IMG/VR virus record: IMGVR_UViG_3300023118_000012
Span: 1-45,393 of that record
Source: a virus
Length of the DNA: 45,393 bases
Reading direction: 5' to 3' (one strand)
Below are positions 8,459 through 16,458 of the stretch, piece by piece. The position numbers and the translations under genes were made by a program. The notes beneath the pieces are model-generated. The model saw only the letters and a program-made list of their open reading frames with translations. It had not been told where the DNA came from and searched no databases. Every line of letters begins with the position of its first letter. The stretch's first letter is position 1.

Positions 8459-8545
8459 GTACCCCTCGCTCATGAGCAGCAAGATAGCATCGGCGAGATG
8501 CATGCCGCTCTCCCGGCACTGCTTGAGGCGTTCGGCGACGTCCAT
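8339..8545 (-). CDS. Small leftward protein, unknown
   Basis: 68 residues. The N-terminal 45 residues form a plausible helical protein (MDVAERLKQCRESG, then ADAILLLMSEGYLAVELVAG). The start is coupled to the upstream leftward gene by TAATG, which supports it. The C-terminal part (SESDLPPGGLQGGN) is low complexity and overlaps the possible rightward gene at 8225-8458. No family recognised. Confidence 0.55.
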   Translation of the reverse strand: MDVAERLKQCRESGMHLADAILLLMSEGYLAVELVAGIAIDDDAQRANAGDVGNSESDLPPGGLQGGN

Positions 8546-8796
8546 TAACCGGGTATCCGGGGGCTGCCCTCGCCGTCATATGCCGGCGTCATCTGATTAA
8601 CGTAGACGCTGCGCCGGCTGGAGCCGCCAAGGTTGGCCAGCATCATTGCCGCGTGCGACACGTCGCCAAGCAAATGCCGGCGAATGGTGGAGAGCAGCGG
8701 CCCGAGCGGCTTGGCTTTGGGCTTGGCGCGAGACTTGCGCTTGGGCGGCGCAACGCCTTCGTCGATTACGATCATGGTAGCTTTGCGTTCGGTCAT
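8545..8796 (-). CDS. Small basic protein, unknown
   Basis: 83 residues from ATG at 8796; GAAGGA about 9 bases upstream supports this start over longer in-frame versions. A lysine/proline-rich basic patch (PPKRKSRAKPKAKP, residues 17-30) is followed by a helical segment. Such a patch could bind nucleic acid, but no fold is recognised. It is coupled by ATGA to the 42-residue membrane gene upstream and by TAATG to the next gene. Confidence 0.62.
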   Translation of the reverse strand: MTERKATMIVIDEGVAPPKRKSRAKPKAKPLGPLLSTIRRHLLGDVSHAAMMLANLGGSSRRSVYVNQMTPAYDGEGSPRIPG

Positions 8797-8921
8797 GCTC
8801 GTTTTCCTTCGGTGGGCGTGAGATACATGGCGATGGCCACGCCGGTGCCGATCACGTGCGCGATGAGTAGCGCGGTGAGCGGCAGGAACGCGGGGGTAAA
8901 CAGGAGCGCGAGGGTGCTCAT
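8793..8921 (-). CDS. 42-residue single-span membrane protein
   Basis: A very short leftward gene between two coupled neighbours. It reads MSTLALLFTPAFLPLTALL... and is mostly one hydrophobic helix over residues 3-33 with a basic end (GKRA). Its ATG overlaps the preceding stop (ATGA at 8921-8918) and its own stop overlaps the next ATG (8796-8793). This perfect coupling on both sides is the main evidence that it is translated. Confidence 0.6.
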   Translation of the reverse strand: MSTLALLFTPAFLPLTALLIAHVIGTGVAIAMYLTPTEGKRA

Positions 8922-9115
8922 GTGCGGGCGGCCGGTTTGAGCTCGCGCACCTTAACGGTGCCCCCGTGGACTTCTTGAAAATCCGGGCCGTGGTCCAAAT
9001 AGTTAGACTGCTCATTGACGAGCGTGCGCACCTCGCGCCGGGCCTGCGCCGCCGTCATCCAAGAGGGGACGGAGACGGTGAGGGACATCGTGAGCTGCTT
9101 GCGTGTTTTGGCCAT
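8918..9115 (-). CDS. Small protein, first gene of leftward small-gene operon
   Basis: 65 residues from ATG 9115. It begins with a basic MAKTRKQ, then a strand segment (MSLTVSVPSWM) and an amphipathic helix (AAQARREVRTLVNEQ). No family recognised. Its leader, GGTGGAG 8 bases before the ATG, is the same as that of the gene at 28270, including the first bases of the coding sequence (ATGGC). It is the first gene after the operator-promoter at 9147-9175. Confidence 0.68.
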   Translation of the reverse strand: MAKTRKQLTMSLTVSVPSWMTAAQARREVRTLVNEQSNYLDHGPDFQEVHGGTVKVRELKPAART

Positions 9116-9146
9116 GGGATTTGCTCCACCCGTGATTTGATGAAGC

Positions 9147-9175
9147 ATATGAACACGTGTTCAAGTAGCTGTCAA
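9147..9175 (-). promoter_or_regulatory. Sigma-70 promoter with TTGAAC-N4-GTTCAA operator (site 1)
   Basis: On the leftward strand: -35 TTGACA at 9175-9170, 17 bases, -10 TCATAT at 9152-9147. The palindrome TTGAACACGTGTTCAT covers 9164-9149, in the spacer and into the -10, so a bound protein would block polymerase. The -35 overlaps the TGA stop of the polymerase gene. Spacing, operator and leader are near-copies of the promoter at 28209-28237. Confidence 0.7.
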
Positions 9176-11424
9176 GCCTTCCGGTAGCGGTGGCCGCGCC
9201 AGCCGCCCGAGGCCCGTATCGGCCACCCTTGGGCCCATGGCGGCATCTCCGCCATAATGCTCTCATACTCCTCAATTGACCCCCAGCCGGCAGGCACCTC
9301 GCTCACGTTCTCATCATAGACGTGGAGCACGACGGGATAGCCTCGCGCCTCCAGTGCCGTGATGCCGTAGCGCTGTATGTCGTGCGCGGTGGCCTGCACG
9401 ATGTTCTCGGCGATGCGGCCGGCGTACGTCTTCATTGGCACCCAACCATATGCGCCATATTTGGAATTGCTGTTCCATGTCATATAGGTGATGTCGAGCG
9501 TGTCCGGCCGCATGGTGTTGGTACCGGGCCATAGACGCGGCGAGTGATACGGCAGCTCCCGGCCGCTCAAGAGGCGGATGATGAGGCAATCCCCGCGCAT
9601 GTAAAAGCTGATACCGTGGCTCTCAAACGTCATGTCCGGGTATTGGATGGCGTTGACGAACGCGCCCTCAAAACCGAACCGCTCCAGCCGATAGTCTCCC
9701 TTCCACGGCAGCCCCCGGGCCTGTCCGCCCCACATCTCCACGATCTCCGGCGAGGCATCGCGCCAGGCCAGAATGTTTCGTTTCACCTCATCGTCGGTAA
9801 AATTGGCCGTGCTATCGAACATGCGCCACGCGGGAAGCCACCCGCCAAACCCAAGCCCGAGCTCGGATACCTTGCCGATTTTTTGCCTGTCCGGGTGCTT
9901 GGAGTTGTTGGCGGCGAAATAGGCGGCGTATTCGTCCATGGTGCGGCCGGTGATTTTGCCGGCGCTCACGAGATAGATGTCCTCTCCACGTTCGAACGTC
10001 TCAATGCGCCAGCGGCAGCCGGCAAGCACCGCCGTAACGACCGCCTCAATGGCGCTATAGTCGCTGGCGAGGAGCTCCATGCCCGGGCCGGCAACGAACA
10101 TGCTACGCACGCACCCCGAGATGGTGAGCAGCGCGGAGCCGAAGAAATGCTCCACCACCGGCAGGGACCGCGTGGCCATGATCGGCAGCACGTCTTCAAC
10201 CGGCAGGTGGCCCTCTAGCCGCTTGGGCACGTCCGGCCATTTGTAGCGCTTGAGCCCGATGAGAGACGCCGCGCACCACGGGCACGCCGGCCGGATGGGG
10301 TATCGGGATGGCTTATCGCAACTCTCGCACCATACCATGTCCGGGCCGGCCTTGGGCAGGTTGAGCGGCTGCACAAGGTCACCGGTGGGGCGCCCGGTGC
10401 GCGCGCCATGGTGCACGATGATGTTGCGGACGCGATTGTCAGAGCTGGCGGTGCGGGCGATGGCGTACAGCTTCTTGACGCTGGCGGACCCCACTAGTGC
10501 CCGGACCTCCAGAACGCGCCGGCACTCCGCTGGTAGGTCCTCCCGGCCTAGGGCCTCATCTATGGCCTCGGCGTCTAGGCTCTCAAGGTGCACGCCCCGC
10601 CCCGCCAGCCATCCGCGCAGCGCGGCCACCTGCGTGGGCTCCAGGCCGCCGGTAAGCGTCCGCATCTCCCCGGCGTAATGGACTTGTGCCGCCTCCAGCA
10701 CCGCTATCATGTTGCGCACCGCGTCCATGTCCACGCCGATGCCGCGCCAGTTTATCGCTTGGTCGATTTGCCAGAACGCCAGCTCCGCCCGGCTCATGGG
10801 CATCATGTGGTCCGAAACGCCCACCTCCGCCAACACATCATCATCGCAATAGCTGTAGAGCCGTTCGGCCTCCTCCGGCTCCTCCTCGGGCAGGATGCGC
10901 AGGCGGGTGTCCTTCTTGGTTGGCTTCCGGGGCACGGAGAATTTGTCGAGCAACCGTTTACCGTCCGCGTCCTTGCGCACCGGTACCGGCAATACGTCAG
11001 TGAGGTTGCCGAGGGCGCCGGGGAGATTGTTGACGCGAGCCTTGGCCATGCTGCAGCGGAGCTGCGCGGCGGGGAGCTCGGGCCACCCATAGAGCCGGCG
11101 GCAGACGTGCCACCATATGAGCCGCTCAAACATGACGTTGTGACATTCCATCAGCCCACCGGCGGCGAGGTGGTCAAATAGAGCTTGGGGGTTCGGTTGG
11201 CCGGGACGCCAGCGCAGCACCATCCCGGCGGGCCAATGTGGCAAACGGTAAGAGAAGGTGAGGACGACCGTGCTGGGGTGCTCGGCGTACGCTGCCGCGC
11301 CTACCGCGCTAATGCCCTTCTTTTGCGCACCTGGGGGAGCCCGCCACGCGGTGCCATCCCATACCTGCCCGGCTTCCGAGTAGGTTTCAAAGTCGCCGGT
11401 GGCGTGCTGTTCGATCGCCCACAT
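9172..11424 (-). CDS. DNA polymerase, family A, with 3'-5' exonuclease
   Basis: 750 residues; replicates the phage genome. The exonuclease domain shows DFE (11-13), N96...E100 (CHNVMFE) and YSYCDDD (190-196). In the polymerase domain are HGARTGR (339-345), motif A ASDYSAIE with Asp455, the finger motif DRQKIGKVSELGLGFGG (512-528) and motif C HVYDEN with Asp704. Between palm and fingers a four-cysteine element (CESC 366-369 and CPWC 381-384) looks like a zinc ribbon. The GKVSELGLGFGG form is typical of phage polymerases rather than bacterial Pol I. AGGGG lies about 10 bases before the ATG. Last gene of the leftward replication operon; its stop is embedded in the next promoter. Confidence 0.93.
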   Translation of the reverse strand: MWAIEQHATGDFETYSEAGQVWDGTAWRAPPGAQKKGISAVGAAAYAEHPSTVVLTFSYRLPHWPAGMVLRWRPGQPNPQALFDHLAAGGLMECHNVMFERLIWWHVCRRLYGWPELPAAQLRCSMAKARVNNLPGALGNLTDVLPVPVRKDADGKRLLDKFSVPRKPTKKDTRLRILPEEEPEEAERLYSYCDDDVLAEVGVSDHMMPMSRAELAFWQIDQAINWRGIGVDMDAVRNMIAVLEAAQVHYAGEMRTLTGGLEPTQVAALRGWLAGRGVHLESLDAEAIDEALGREDLPAECRRVLEVRALVGSASVKKLYAIARTASSDNRVRNIIVHHGARTGRPTGDLVQPLNLPKAGPDMVWCESCDKPSRYPIRPACPWCAASLIGLKRYKWPDVPKRLEGHLPVEDVLPIMATRSLPVVEHFFGSALLTISGCVRSMFVAGPGMELLASDYSAIEAVVTAVLAGCRWRIETFERGEDIYLVSAGKITGRTMDEYAAYFAANNSKHPDRQKIGKVSELGLGFGGWLPAWRMFDSTANFTDDEVKRNILAWRDASPEIVEMWGGQARGLPWKGDYRLERFGFEGAFVNAIQYPDMTFESHGISFYMRGDCLIIRLLSGRELPYHSPRLWPGTNTMRPDTLDITYMTWNSNSKYGAYGWVPMKTYAGRIAENIVQATAHDIQRYGITALEARGYPVVLHVYDENVSEVPAGWGSIEEYESIMAEMPPWAQGWPIRASGGWRGHRYRKA

Positions 11425-11591
11425 TGCCCAAGCCCCTAGAGAGAAACGGCCCGCTCCGTGACGAGCGAGCCGCGTAGGTTAGAACGGGATAGCATCGCAG
11501 ACCGGAGGGCCCGGCCGCCCAAGGCGCGCATTCCACGTGTCAATCTTGCACGTAGGGTAGACGCACGCGCCCCGGGGCGCAAAGCATCCCG

Positions 11592-12614
11592 TTAGGCCGG
11601 GGGGCTCATCATACTATTTTGCACGAGGAGGGCGTCGGTCCACCCGGCAGCGATGAGGGCTTCATAGGTCTGCCCCGCCGCCGCCGGCAGCATTACGCGC
11701 GCCGGAGCCGCCGGAGGGGGCGGCGGGGGAGCAGCGGCAGCCGGAGGGGGCGGCGGGGGCGGGGTGAAGGCCGCCGTGCTCGACGGGGGCTCCGCCATCA
11801 TGCCGGCGGCGATAAGCTGCACGTCGGTCCACCCGGCCGCCGTAAAGGCCTCATACGTCTGGCCACCGGCGGCCGGCAGCATGACGCGCGCCGGAGCGGC
11901 GGGGGGCGGCGGGGGAGCAGCGGCAGCCGGAGGGGGCGGCGGGGGCGCAGCGGCGACACCAGCGGCGGGAGGCGGCGGGGGCGCGGCTGCAGCGGGGCCA
12001 CCGGGGGCGCCGTCAAAAGCCTGCTCCGCCGTGGGGCCGGAGATGATAACTTCGCCGATGCGCTCCACTGAAATCTTGTCGAGATTGGAGTACATGCCGG
12101 CGTTCGCCGTGTTGCCGTTGGTGGCGTACAGACCGTACGGCCGAACATAATAGCCCCGGCGCAGCTCGCCCTTGTCGGTCACGAGCAGACGCTTGCCGTG
12201 CTCATCCATCTTGGTGACTTCGGGCGCATAACCGCTGGAGTAGCGGACCACCCAATGACCGGCGAAACCTTCTTTGGCGTTGTGCGGCTTGCCCTTGCGG
12301 TCGAGCCCGTCACCGTCAATGATTTTGCTGGAAAAGGTGGGGTCCGTGCAGCCGAACGACGGCGGGGTGTTATTGCCGCCACCTGGGAATAGCGCCGGCC
12401 ACGCCGCCACCATCTCCGCCTTGAGCTGGAGCAGGTAGGCGAGCGCAGCGGGGTCCGTCTTGGCGTAAGCTACGCCAATGAAGTACTCCACGCGCGGCTG
12501 CCCGGCATTGGCGCCGGTCTTCACGGTGAGCGGGTTGCCGTCATAGTCTTCATCGTTGGGCGTCCACGCATCGCCCTGCACCATTCGGCCCACGGGACCG
12601 GAATATTTGGTCAT
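11592..12614 (-). CDS. Probable ssDNA-binding protein (DUF2815-like) with duplicated C-terminal modules
   Basis: 340 residues. Residues 1 to about 195 resemble phage ssDNA-binding proteins of the DUF2815 kind (DGNPLTVKTGANAGQPR, YFIGVAYAKTDP, KDYKFG absent). After this come proline/alanine linkers of AAAPPPPP type and two copies of a roughly 40-residue module (PARVMLPAA, QTYEA, AAGWTD, MM). Linker-tethered C-terminal modules would allow contacts with replication partners, as the flexible tail of SSB does, but the partners are unknown. The modules are also repeated at DNA level. The gene sits in an operon with nuclease and polymerase, which fits a replication role. The family call is by pattern only. 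Confidence 0.68.
   Translation of the reverse strand: MTKYSGPVGRMVQGDAWTPNDEDYDGNPLTVKTGANAGQPRVEYFIGVAYAKTDPAALAYLLQLKAEMVAAWPALFPGGGNNTPPSFGCTDPTFSSKIIDGDGLDRKGKPHNAKEGFAGHWVVRYSSGYAPEVTKMDEHGKRLLVTDKGELRRGYYVRPYGLYATNGNTANAGMYSNLDKISVERIGEVIISGPTAEQAFDGAPGGPAAAAPPPPPAAGVAAAPPPPPPAAAAPPPPPAAPARVMLPAAGGQTYEAFTAAGWTDVQLIAAGMMAEPPSSTAAFTPPPPPPPAAAAPPPPPPAAPARVMLPAAAGQTYEALIAAGWTDALLVQNSMMSPPA
11633..11947. repeat. Tandem duplication inside the ssDNA-binding protein gene
   Basis: Two copies of about 125 bases, at 11633-11761 and 11822-11947, with a period close to 189 bases (63 codons). They differ by scattered substitutions and one codon, and are identical over the G-rich linker segment. A 26-base part of this linker (11716-11741) also occurs at 13975-14000 in the upstream gene of the same operon, so linker DNA has been copied between genes. 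Confidence 0.8.
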
Positions 12615-12630
12615 GTCATCAGCCCTTTAT

Positions 12631-13746
12631 TTAGCCGAACGCCTTCATAGCGCTGGCTTCGTCAACGGGGGAAAGTTTGGCCTCCCCCTTCACCTTGGCA
12701 GCGTAGGAGCCCACGAGCGCCGGGTCTAGGCCCGCCTCGCGTGCTTGGTTGGGGGTGAGGAGCTTGGGTTTTGTCAGCTCCACGCCCATCATTTTGCCGA
12801 GGGCGACAACCTCCGCCTCCGGCTTGGTCCACTTTTCCGTCTCGCCATTGGTGATTTCCCACCCGGCGATACGCTTGCCCGCGCGGATATCCGCTTTAAG
12901 GCTCGCCTCCAGCCCCGTGGCCATCCCCTGGAGCCGCTGTTGCGCGGCCTGTACGTAGGAGAGCACGAGGCCCTTTTGCTCGGGCGTGAGCTCATTGGGC
13001 GCCGCCTGTAGCGACACGTCAATGGCGTTCTCCGTCGCGCGTTGAAACGCGGCGCAGCCTATCTTGGCGGTGCAGTCCCGGCAGTATGGGCCGGTATGGC
13101 ACGGAGGCCGCACGCCGCTGGCGGACACCGCCGCAACGGCGAGTTGCGCGATGAGGGCGAGAGCTTCCGCGCCGTTGCACGTCCATTCATTCTCCCACGC
13201 CCCAACGCGCGAGAAACAACGCGGCTGGTAAATGGTAAAATGAATGGTCCACGAGGCGTCAAGTATGACGCCATAGTGGTTGCAGACGCCGGCCAAGTAG
13301 TCGAGGAGCTGCCAGTTCTTGTAGACCTCAACGTAACGATGGCCAAACTTATAATCCTTGACCCAAATCTTACGGGCCCTGACGTTGATCGCGAAGAAAT
13401 CAGGAGTACCCCAATTGTCCTCATGAACCGTGGGCATGTATACCCGCGTCTCGACGTTGAAGCTGTCCGCCTCCATGGCCACGGCGAGGCAGTTTCCTAC
13501 CATCGTCGCGCCGCACTTGAGCATCTCCGCCGTCACCGGGTAGGCGTTGGGCGCGATTGCACCCTCTGCGTGCACGGTGCCGCCTATGGCCTCGCTCACC
13601 CACCAGTGCGCGGCGGTGCCTTCGCGAGCCTCCTCGCCGTCCTCGGGCTCGGGGTAGAGGGCGGCCATGGTGGGGTATGCCGGGCAACCGCCCGGCCCCC
13701 ACATTTCAGCCGCCGAGGGCGCGAGACGTGCGTGCGCCCCGCTCAT
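12631..13746 (-). CDS. PD-(D/E)XK nuclease, Cas4/RecB-like (DUF2800 type)
   Basis: 371 residues. Nuclease core: EGTAAHWW with His47, WGTPDFF with Asp116 and VKDYKFGHR with Asp131 and Lys133. Downstream, CHTGPYCRDCTAKIGC (about 215-230) gives a cysteine cluster like the Fe-S anchor of Cas4/AddB-type nucleases. Such phage enzymes are exonucleases that work in recombination with an ssDNA-binding or annealing protein. The flanking ssDNA-binding candidate and polymerase fit this role. The start overlaps the upstream stop by 4 bases (ATGA at 13746-13743). Confidence 0.85.
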   Translation of the reverse strand: MSGAHARLAPSAAEMWGPGGCPAYPTMAALYPEPEDGEEAREGTAAHWWVSEAIGGTVHAEGAIAPNAYPVTAEMLKCGATMVGNCLAVAMEADSFNVETRVYMPTVHEDNWGTPDFFAINVRARKIWVKDYKFGHRYVEVYKNWQLLDYLAGVCNHYGVILDASWTIHFTIYQPRCFSRVGAWENEWTCNGAEALALIAQLAVAAVSASGVRPPCHTGPYCRDCTAKIGCAAFQRATENAIDVSLQAAPNELTPEQKGLVLSYVQAAQQRLQGMATGLEASLKADIRAGKRIAGWEITNGETEKWTKPEAEVVALGKMMGVELTKPKLLTPNQAREAGLDPALVGSYAAKVKGEAKLSPVDEASAMKAFG

Positions 13747-14606
13747 GCTGTGAAGGCCCCGAGCTCCACCAGCTTGGCGTGGAACTTCGCCCGGGCCTCC
13801 TCGCTATCCTTGAGCGCCGAAACCGTGTCGATACCCGCCGCTTCCATGGCCGGCTTGAGATGCATACCGGTGAGCGTGCCGGCGCTTTGGGCGCTGGTGA
13901 TTTTCATCATGATGTTGGGGAAGTTGATTATGGCGCCAGTAGCAGCCGGCGGCGGGGGCGGAGGTGCAGTTGCCGGGGGCGGCGGGGGAGCAGCGGCAGC
14001 GGCCACCGGTGCGGGGGGCGGCGGGGGCGCGGGCAGAACACCGGTGGCGGCCTGCAACGTCATGGCGGTATTGGCCGCGCGAAGCTCCGCCATCACGGCG
14101 TCAAACTTGGCGTCCGGGGTGTTGCGCCGGCGCGCCCACGTGCCGTCCTTATTGGTGCCCTTGCTGGAGGAGTGGATGCGCTCATCCCACGGAATGCCGT
14201 TCTTGTCGCGCTCGCCAGCGGCCGGCGGGGTTGCCGCCATGTGATCGCCGCCGAACGCCTCCTCGGCGCTTATCTCCCCGCCGGTGCCGCCGGCTGCCAC
14301 GAGGGCGTCACCGAACGCCTCCTCGGCGGTGGGCTCCGGCGCGAGGCTCGCGGGCTCGGGCGCACTGCCGGCGTGCGTCACATTGCTCACGGTGGGGAGA
14401 CCTCCACCGCTCGATCCGTCTTGAAGCTTGGCGATGAGATCGGCGGGGCCATTGTAGCGCATGACGTCGCCGACGACTTCCATGGTGACATTGCCGGGCG
14501 CCAAGATGGTGGGCAGCACGGCGTCACCGTGAAGCACATGGAGGAGGGTTACGATACCCTTCGCCTCCGTTGGCGTCACGGCTCCGGTGTTAAAATGAAT
14601 GTCCAT
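13743..14606 (-). CDS. Phage protein with Pro/Ala linker, first gene of replication operon
   Basis: 287 residues. The segment IPWDERIHSSSKGTNKDGTWARRR (about 138-161) is a motif I have seen in uncharacterised phage proteins of replication/recombination clusters; its function is unknown. Before it lies an acidic linker with two AEEAFGD repeats; after it a long AAAAPPPPP linker, then a helical C-terminal domain (about 222-287). The linker shares a 26-base DNA segment with the next gene but one. Domain order suggests a flexible scaffold binding several partners. Start ATG at 14606; the upstream region is shared with the divergent helicase promoter. Confidence 0.7.
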   Translation of the reverse strand: MDIHFNTGAVTPTEAKGIVTLLHVLHGDAVLPTILAPGNVTMEVVGDVMRYNGPADLIAKLQDGSSGGGLPTVSNVTHAGSAPEPASLAPEPTAEEAFGDALVAAGGTGGEISAEEAFGGDHMAATPPAAGERDKNGIPWDERIHSSSKGTNKDGTWARRRNTPDAKFDAVMAELRAANTAMTLQAATGVLPAPPPPPAPVAAAAAPPPPPATAPPPPPPAATGAIINFPNIMMKITSAQSAGTLTGMHLKPAMEAAGIDTVSALKDSEEARAKFHAKLVELGAFTA

Positions 14607-14625
14607 GTTGGGTGCCTATCCGTTG

Positions 14626-14665
14626 TTGACGGAATATGGCTAGAGCAATATGAACACATGGTCAA
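14626..14665 (+). promoter_or_regulatory. Divergent control region with operator site 2
   Basis: Rightward: -35 TTGACG at 14626-14631, 17 bases, -10 TATGAA at 14649-14654, giving a leader of roughly 26 bases before the helicase ATG. The palindrome ATGAACACATGGTCAA (14650-14665) overlaps the -10. Its left-facing arm reads TTGACC, which could act as the -35 for the leftward replication operon (start 14606), but its matching -10 is weak. One bound repressor could silence both operons. Confidence 0.65.
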
Positions 14666-14686
14666 GTTTATTTGCGGGCTGAATTT

Positions 14687-16399
14687 ATGGATTTGCGACC
14701 GTACCAAGCGCGTCTTAAATATGACGTCGAGCAGCTATGGGCGTTGGGGAAACTCATCGTTCTTATGGTCCTTGCTACCGGTGGCGGTAAAACGGCCATC
14801 CTTGCTAAAATTATACAAGAGGAGCCGGGGGCCTCGTGCGTTATCGCGCACCGCCATGAGATCGTGGCGCAGCTATCTTTGGCTCTCGCCCGCTATGGGG
14901 TGCGCCATAATATCATCGCCAGCGCCCGCACCCGTAAACTTATAGCCGAGCTCCACGTTCGCAAACTCGGCAAGTGTTTTTATGACCCACGCGCCCGGTG
15001 CGTCGTCGCCAGCGTGGACACCCTCATAAAGCGTAAAGACCTCAAGGCATGGGCTGCGCAGGTTCGGCTATGGGTGACGGACGAAGGCCACCACCTCGTT
15101 GAGGATAACAAGTGGCACACCGCCATCTCCATGTTTCCTGACGATGCGCGCGGCCTGCTCCCCACCGCCACGCCGGACCGCGCCGACCGCAAGGGCCTCG
15201 GCACCGAGGAGTTGGGAGGCCATGGGTTCGCCGAGGCGATGGCGGAAGGCCCGCCCATGCGTTGGCTCATAGACCAAGGATACCTTACCGACTACCGCAT
15301 GGTGCTGGCGGACAGCCACATGGAGGAGCTGCTTGGCGCCGTGGGGCCCTCGGGCGATCACAGCAACGCCAAGCTCACGCTCGCCGCCGATCGCTCCACC
15401 ATCGTGGGCGACGTCGTGGAGACCTACCGCACGCATGCTTGGGGGCTCACCGGGTTGGTGTTCTCCCCCGATGTCGGCACCGCCACCAAGATGACGAACG
15501 CCTACCGGTCCAACGGCGTGCGCGTGGAGCTGGTGACCGGCGACACCGACCCGGACGTGAGGGCGCGGGTATTCGACACGCTGGAGCAGCGCACCCTAGA
15601 CCTCGCCGTGGCGGTTGATATCGTCAGTGAGGGCACCGACATTCCGGCGCTGCAGGTGGGCATATTTGGCCGCCTCACCGCCAGCTTGCAAGTTTACATG
15701 CAGCAATTCGGCCGCATCCTCCGGCCGATCTACGCTCCGGGGTTTGACCTCTCGACGCAGGCGGGGCGCCTCGCTTCCATCGCCGCCAGCATAAAGCCCT
15801 ACGCGCTGGTGATTGACCACGTGGGCAACTACCTCCGCCATGGCCCGCCCGATCGTGTCCGGGTGTGGCAGCTCGCCGATAGCGGCAAGGTGAGAGACTT
15901 CGGAACCGACGCCATCCCCCAGCGTGCATGCCTCAATATTCAATGTCTGCAGCCCTATGAGAGGCACCTAGACGAGTGTCCGCATTGCAAGACCAAGGCA
16001 CCTGCCCCCGCCGAACGTAGCTCTCCGGCCATGGTGGCGGGCGATATGATCATGCTCGACGCCGAGACCATGCGCGCGCTGCGTGAGAAGGTGGCCGACG
16101 CTGCCATGTCGCTCGACGACTACCGCGCCAGGCTCACCGCCACCAAGCTTAATCCTATGTTCGTCATGGCCAACGCCAAGAAGCATCACGCCAAGCTGGA
16201 GGTGCTGGAGGTGCTCCGCCGTTACATGGGCTGGTGGTGTGGCGCCGTGGAGGCGCGCGGGCTCTCGGTGCGTGAGCAGCAAAAGCTATTCTTCATCCGG
16301 TTCGGCGTGGACGTCTTCACCGCGCAGACGCTCGACACCGCCGGCACCGAGGCGCTGGCGGAGAGAGTGCGGGTTGACAGGCCGCCGATCGGCGCTTGA
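14687..16399 (+). CDS. SF2 DEAD/DEAH-type helicase with zinc ribbon
   Basis: 570 residues from ATG 14687; a TTG at 14672 is a less likely start. Helicase motifs in order: RPYQ (4-7), Walker A ATGGGKT (30-36), Walker B TDEGHH (131-136), TATP (160-163), a domain-2 region with DIVSEGTDIP (312-321) and motif VI QQFGRILRP (340-348). Then four cysteines (416, 421, 432, 435) form a likely zinc ribbon, followed by a helical C-terminal domain. This layout fits phage helicases that unwind branched DNA in replication or recombination. It stands alone behind its own promoter; its stop codon is part of the next -35. Confidence 0.9.
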   Translation: MDLRPYQARLKYDVEQLWALGKLIVLMVLATGGGKTAILAKIIQEEPGASCVIAHRHEIVAQLSLALARYGVRHNIIASARTRKLIAELHVRKLGKCFYDPRARCVVASVDTLIKRKDLKAWAAQVRLWVTDEGHHLVEDNKWHTAISMFPDDARGLLPTATPDRADRKGLGTEELGGHGFAEAMAEGPPMRWLIDQGYLTDYRMVLADSHMEELLGAVGPSGDHSNAKLTLAADRSTIVGDVVETYRTHAWGLTGLVFSPDVGTATKMTNAYRSNGVRVELVTGDTDPDVRARVFDTLEQRTLDLAVAVDIVSEGTDIPALQVGIFGRLTASLQVYMQQFGRILRPIYAPGFDLSTQAGRLASIAASIKPYALVIDHVGNYLRHGPPDRVRVWQLADSGKVRDFGTDAIPQRACLNIQCLQPYERHLDECPHCKTKAPAPAERSSPAMVAGDMIMLDAETMRALREKVADAAMSLDDYRARLTATKLNPMFVMANAKKHHAKLEVLEVLRRYMGWWCGAVEARGLSVREQQKLFFIRFGVDVFTAQTLDTAGTEALAERVRVDRPPIGA

Positions 16400-16428
16400 C
16401 ACCACGCGCCATTTGAACCTATGTTCAA
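16396..16428 (+). promoter_or_regulatory. Sigma-70 promoter with operator site 3
   Basis: -35 TTGACA at 16396-16401 (overlapping the helicase TGA), 17 bases, -10 CTATGT at 16419-16424. The perfect palindrome TTGAACCTATGTTCAA at 16413-16428 covers the -10. The leader from here to the ATG at 16453 resembles that after the promoter at 24532-24563, both containing GTTCAAG then TCACGAGA and an AGGAG-type ribosome site. Confidence 0.7.
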
Positions 16429-16432
16429 GTTG

Positions 16433-16458
16433 TCACGAGAGGAGACCACCCGATGCAC
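16433..16458 (+). repeat. 26-base leader repeated at 16758-16783
   Basis: The leader with ribosome-binding site, the ATG and the first two codons (TCACGAGAGGAG ... ATGCAC) is repeated exactly at 16758-16783, before the next gene. Related but not identical leaders precede the genes at 24589 and 35560. This points to copying of translation-initiation cassettes. Confidence 0.85.

Noticed and set aside
11716-11950. CRISPR-like or regulatory repeat at the G-rich blocks
   Set aside because: The repeats are in frame and encode proline/alanine linkers; spacing follows the duplicated protein module.
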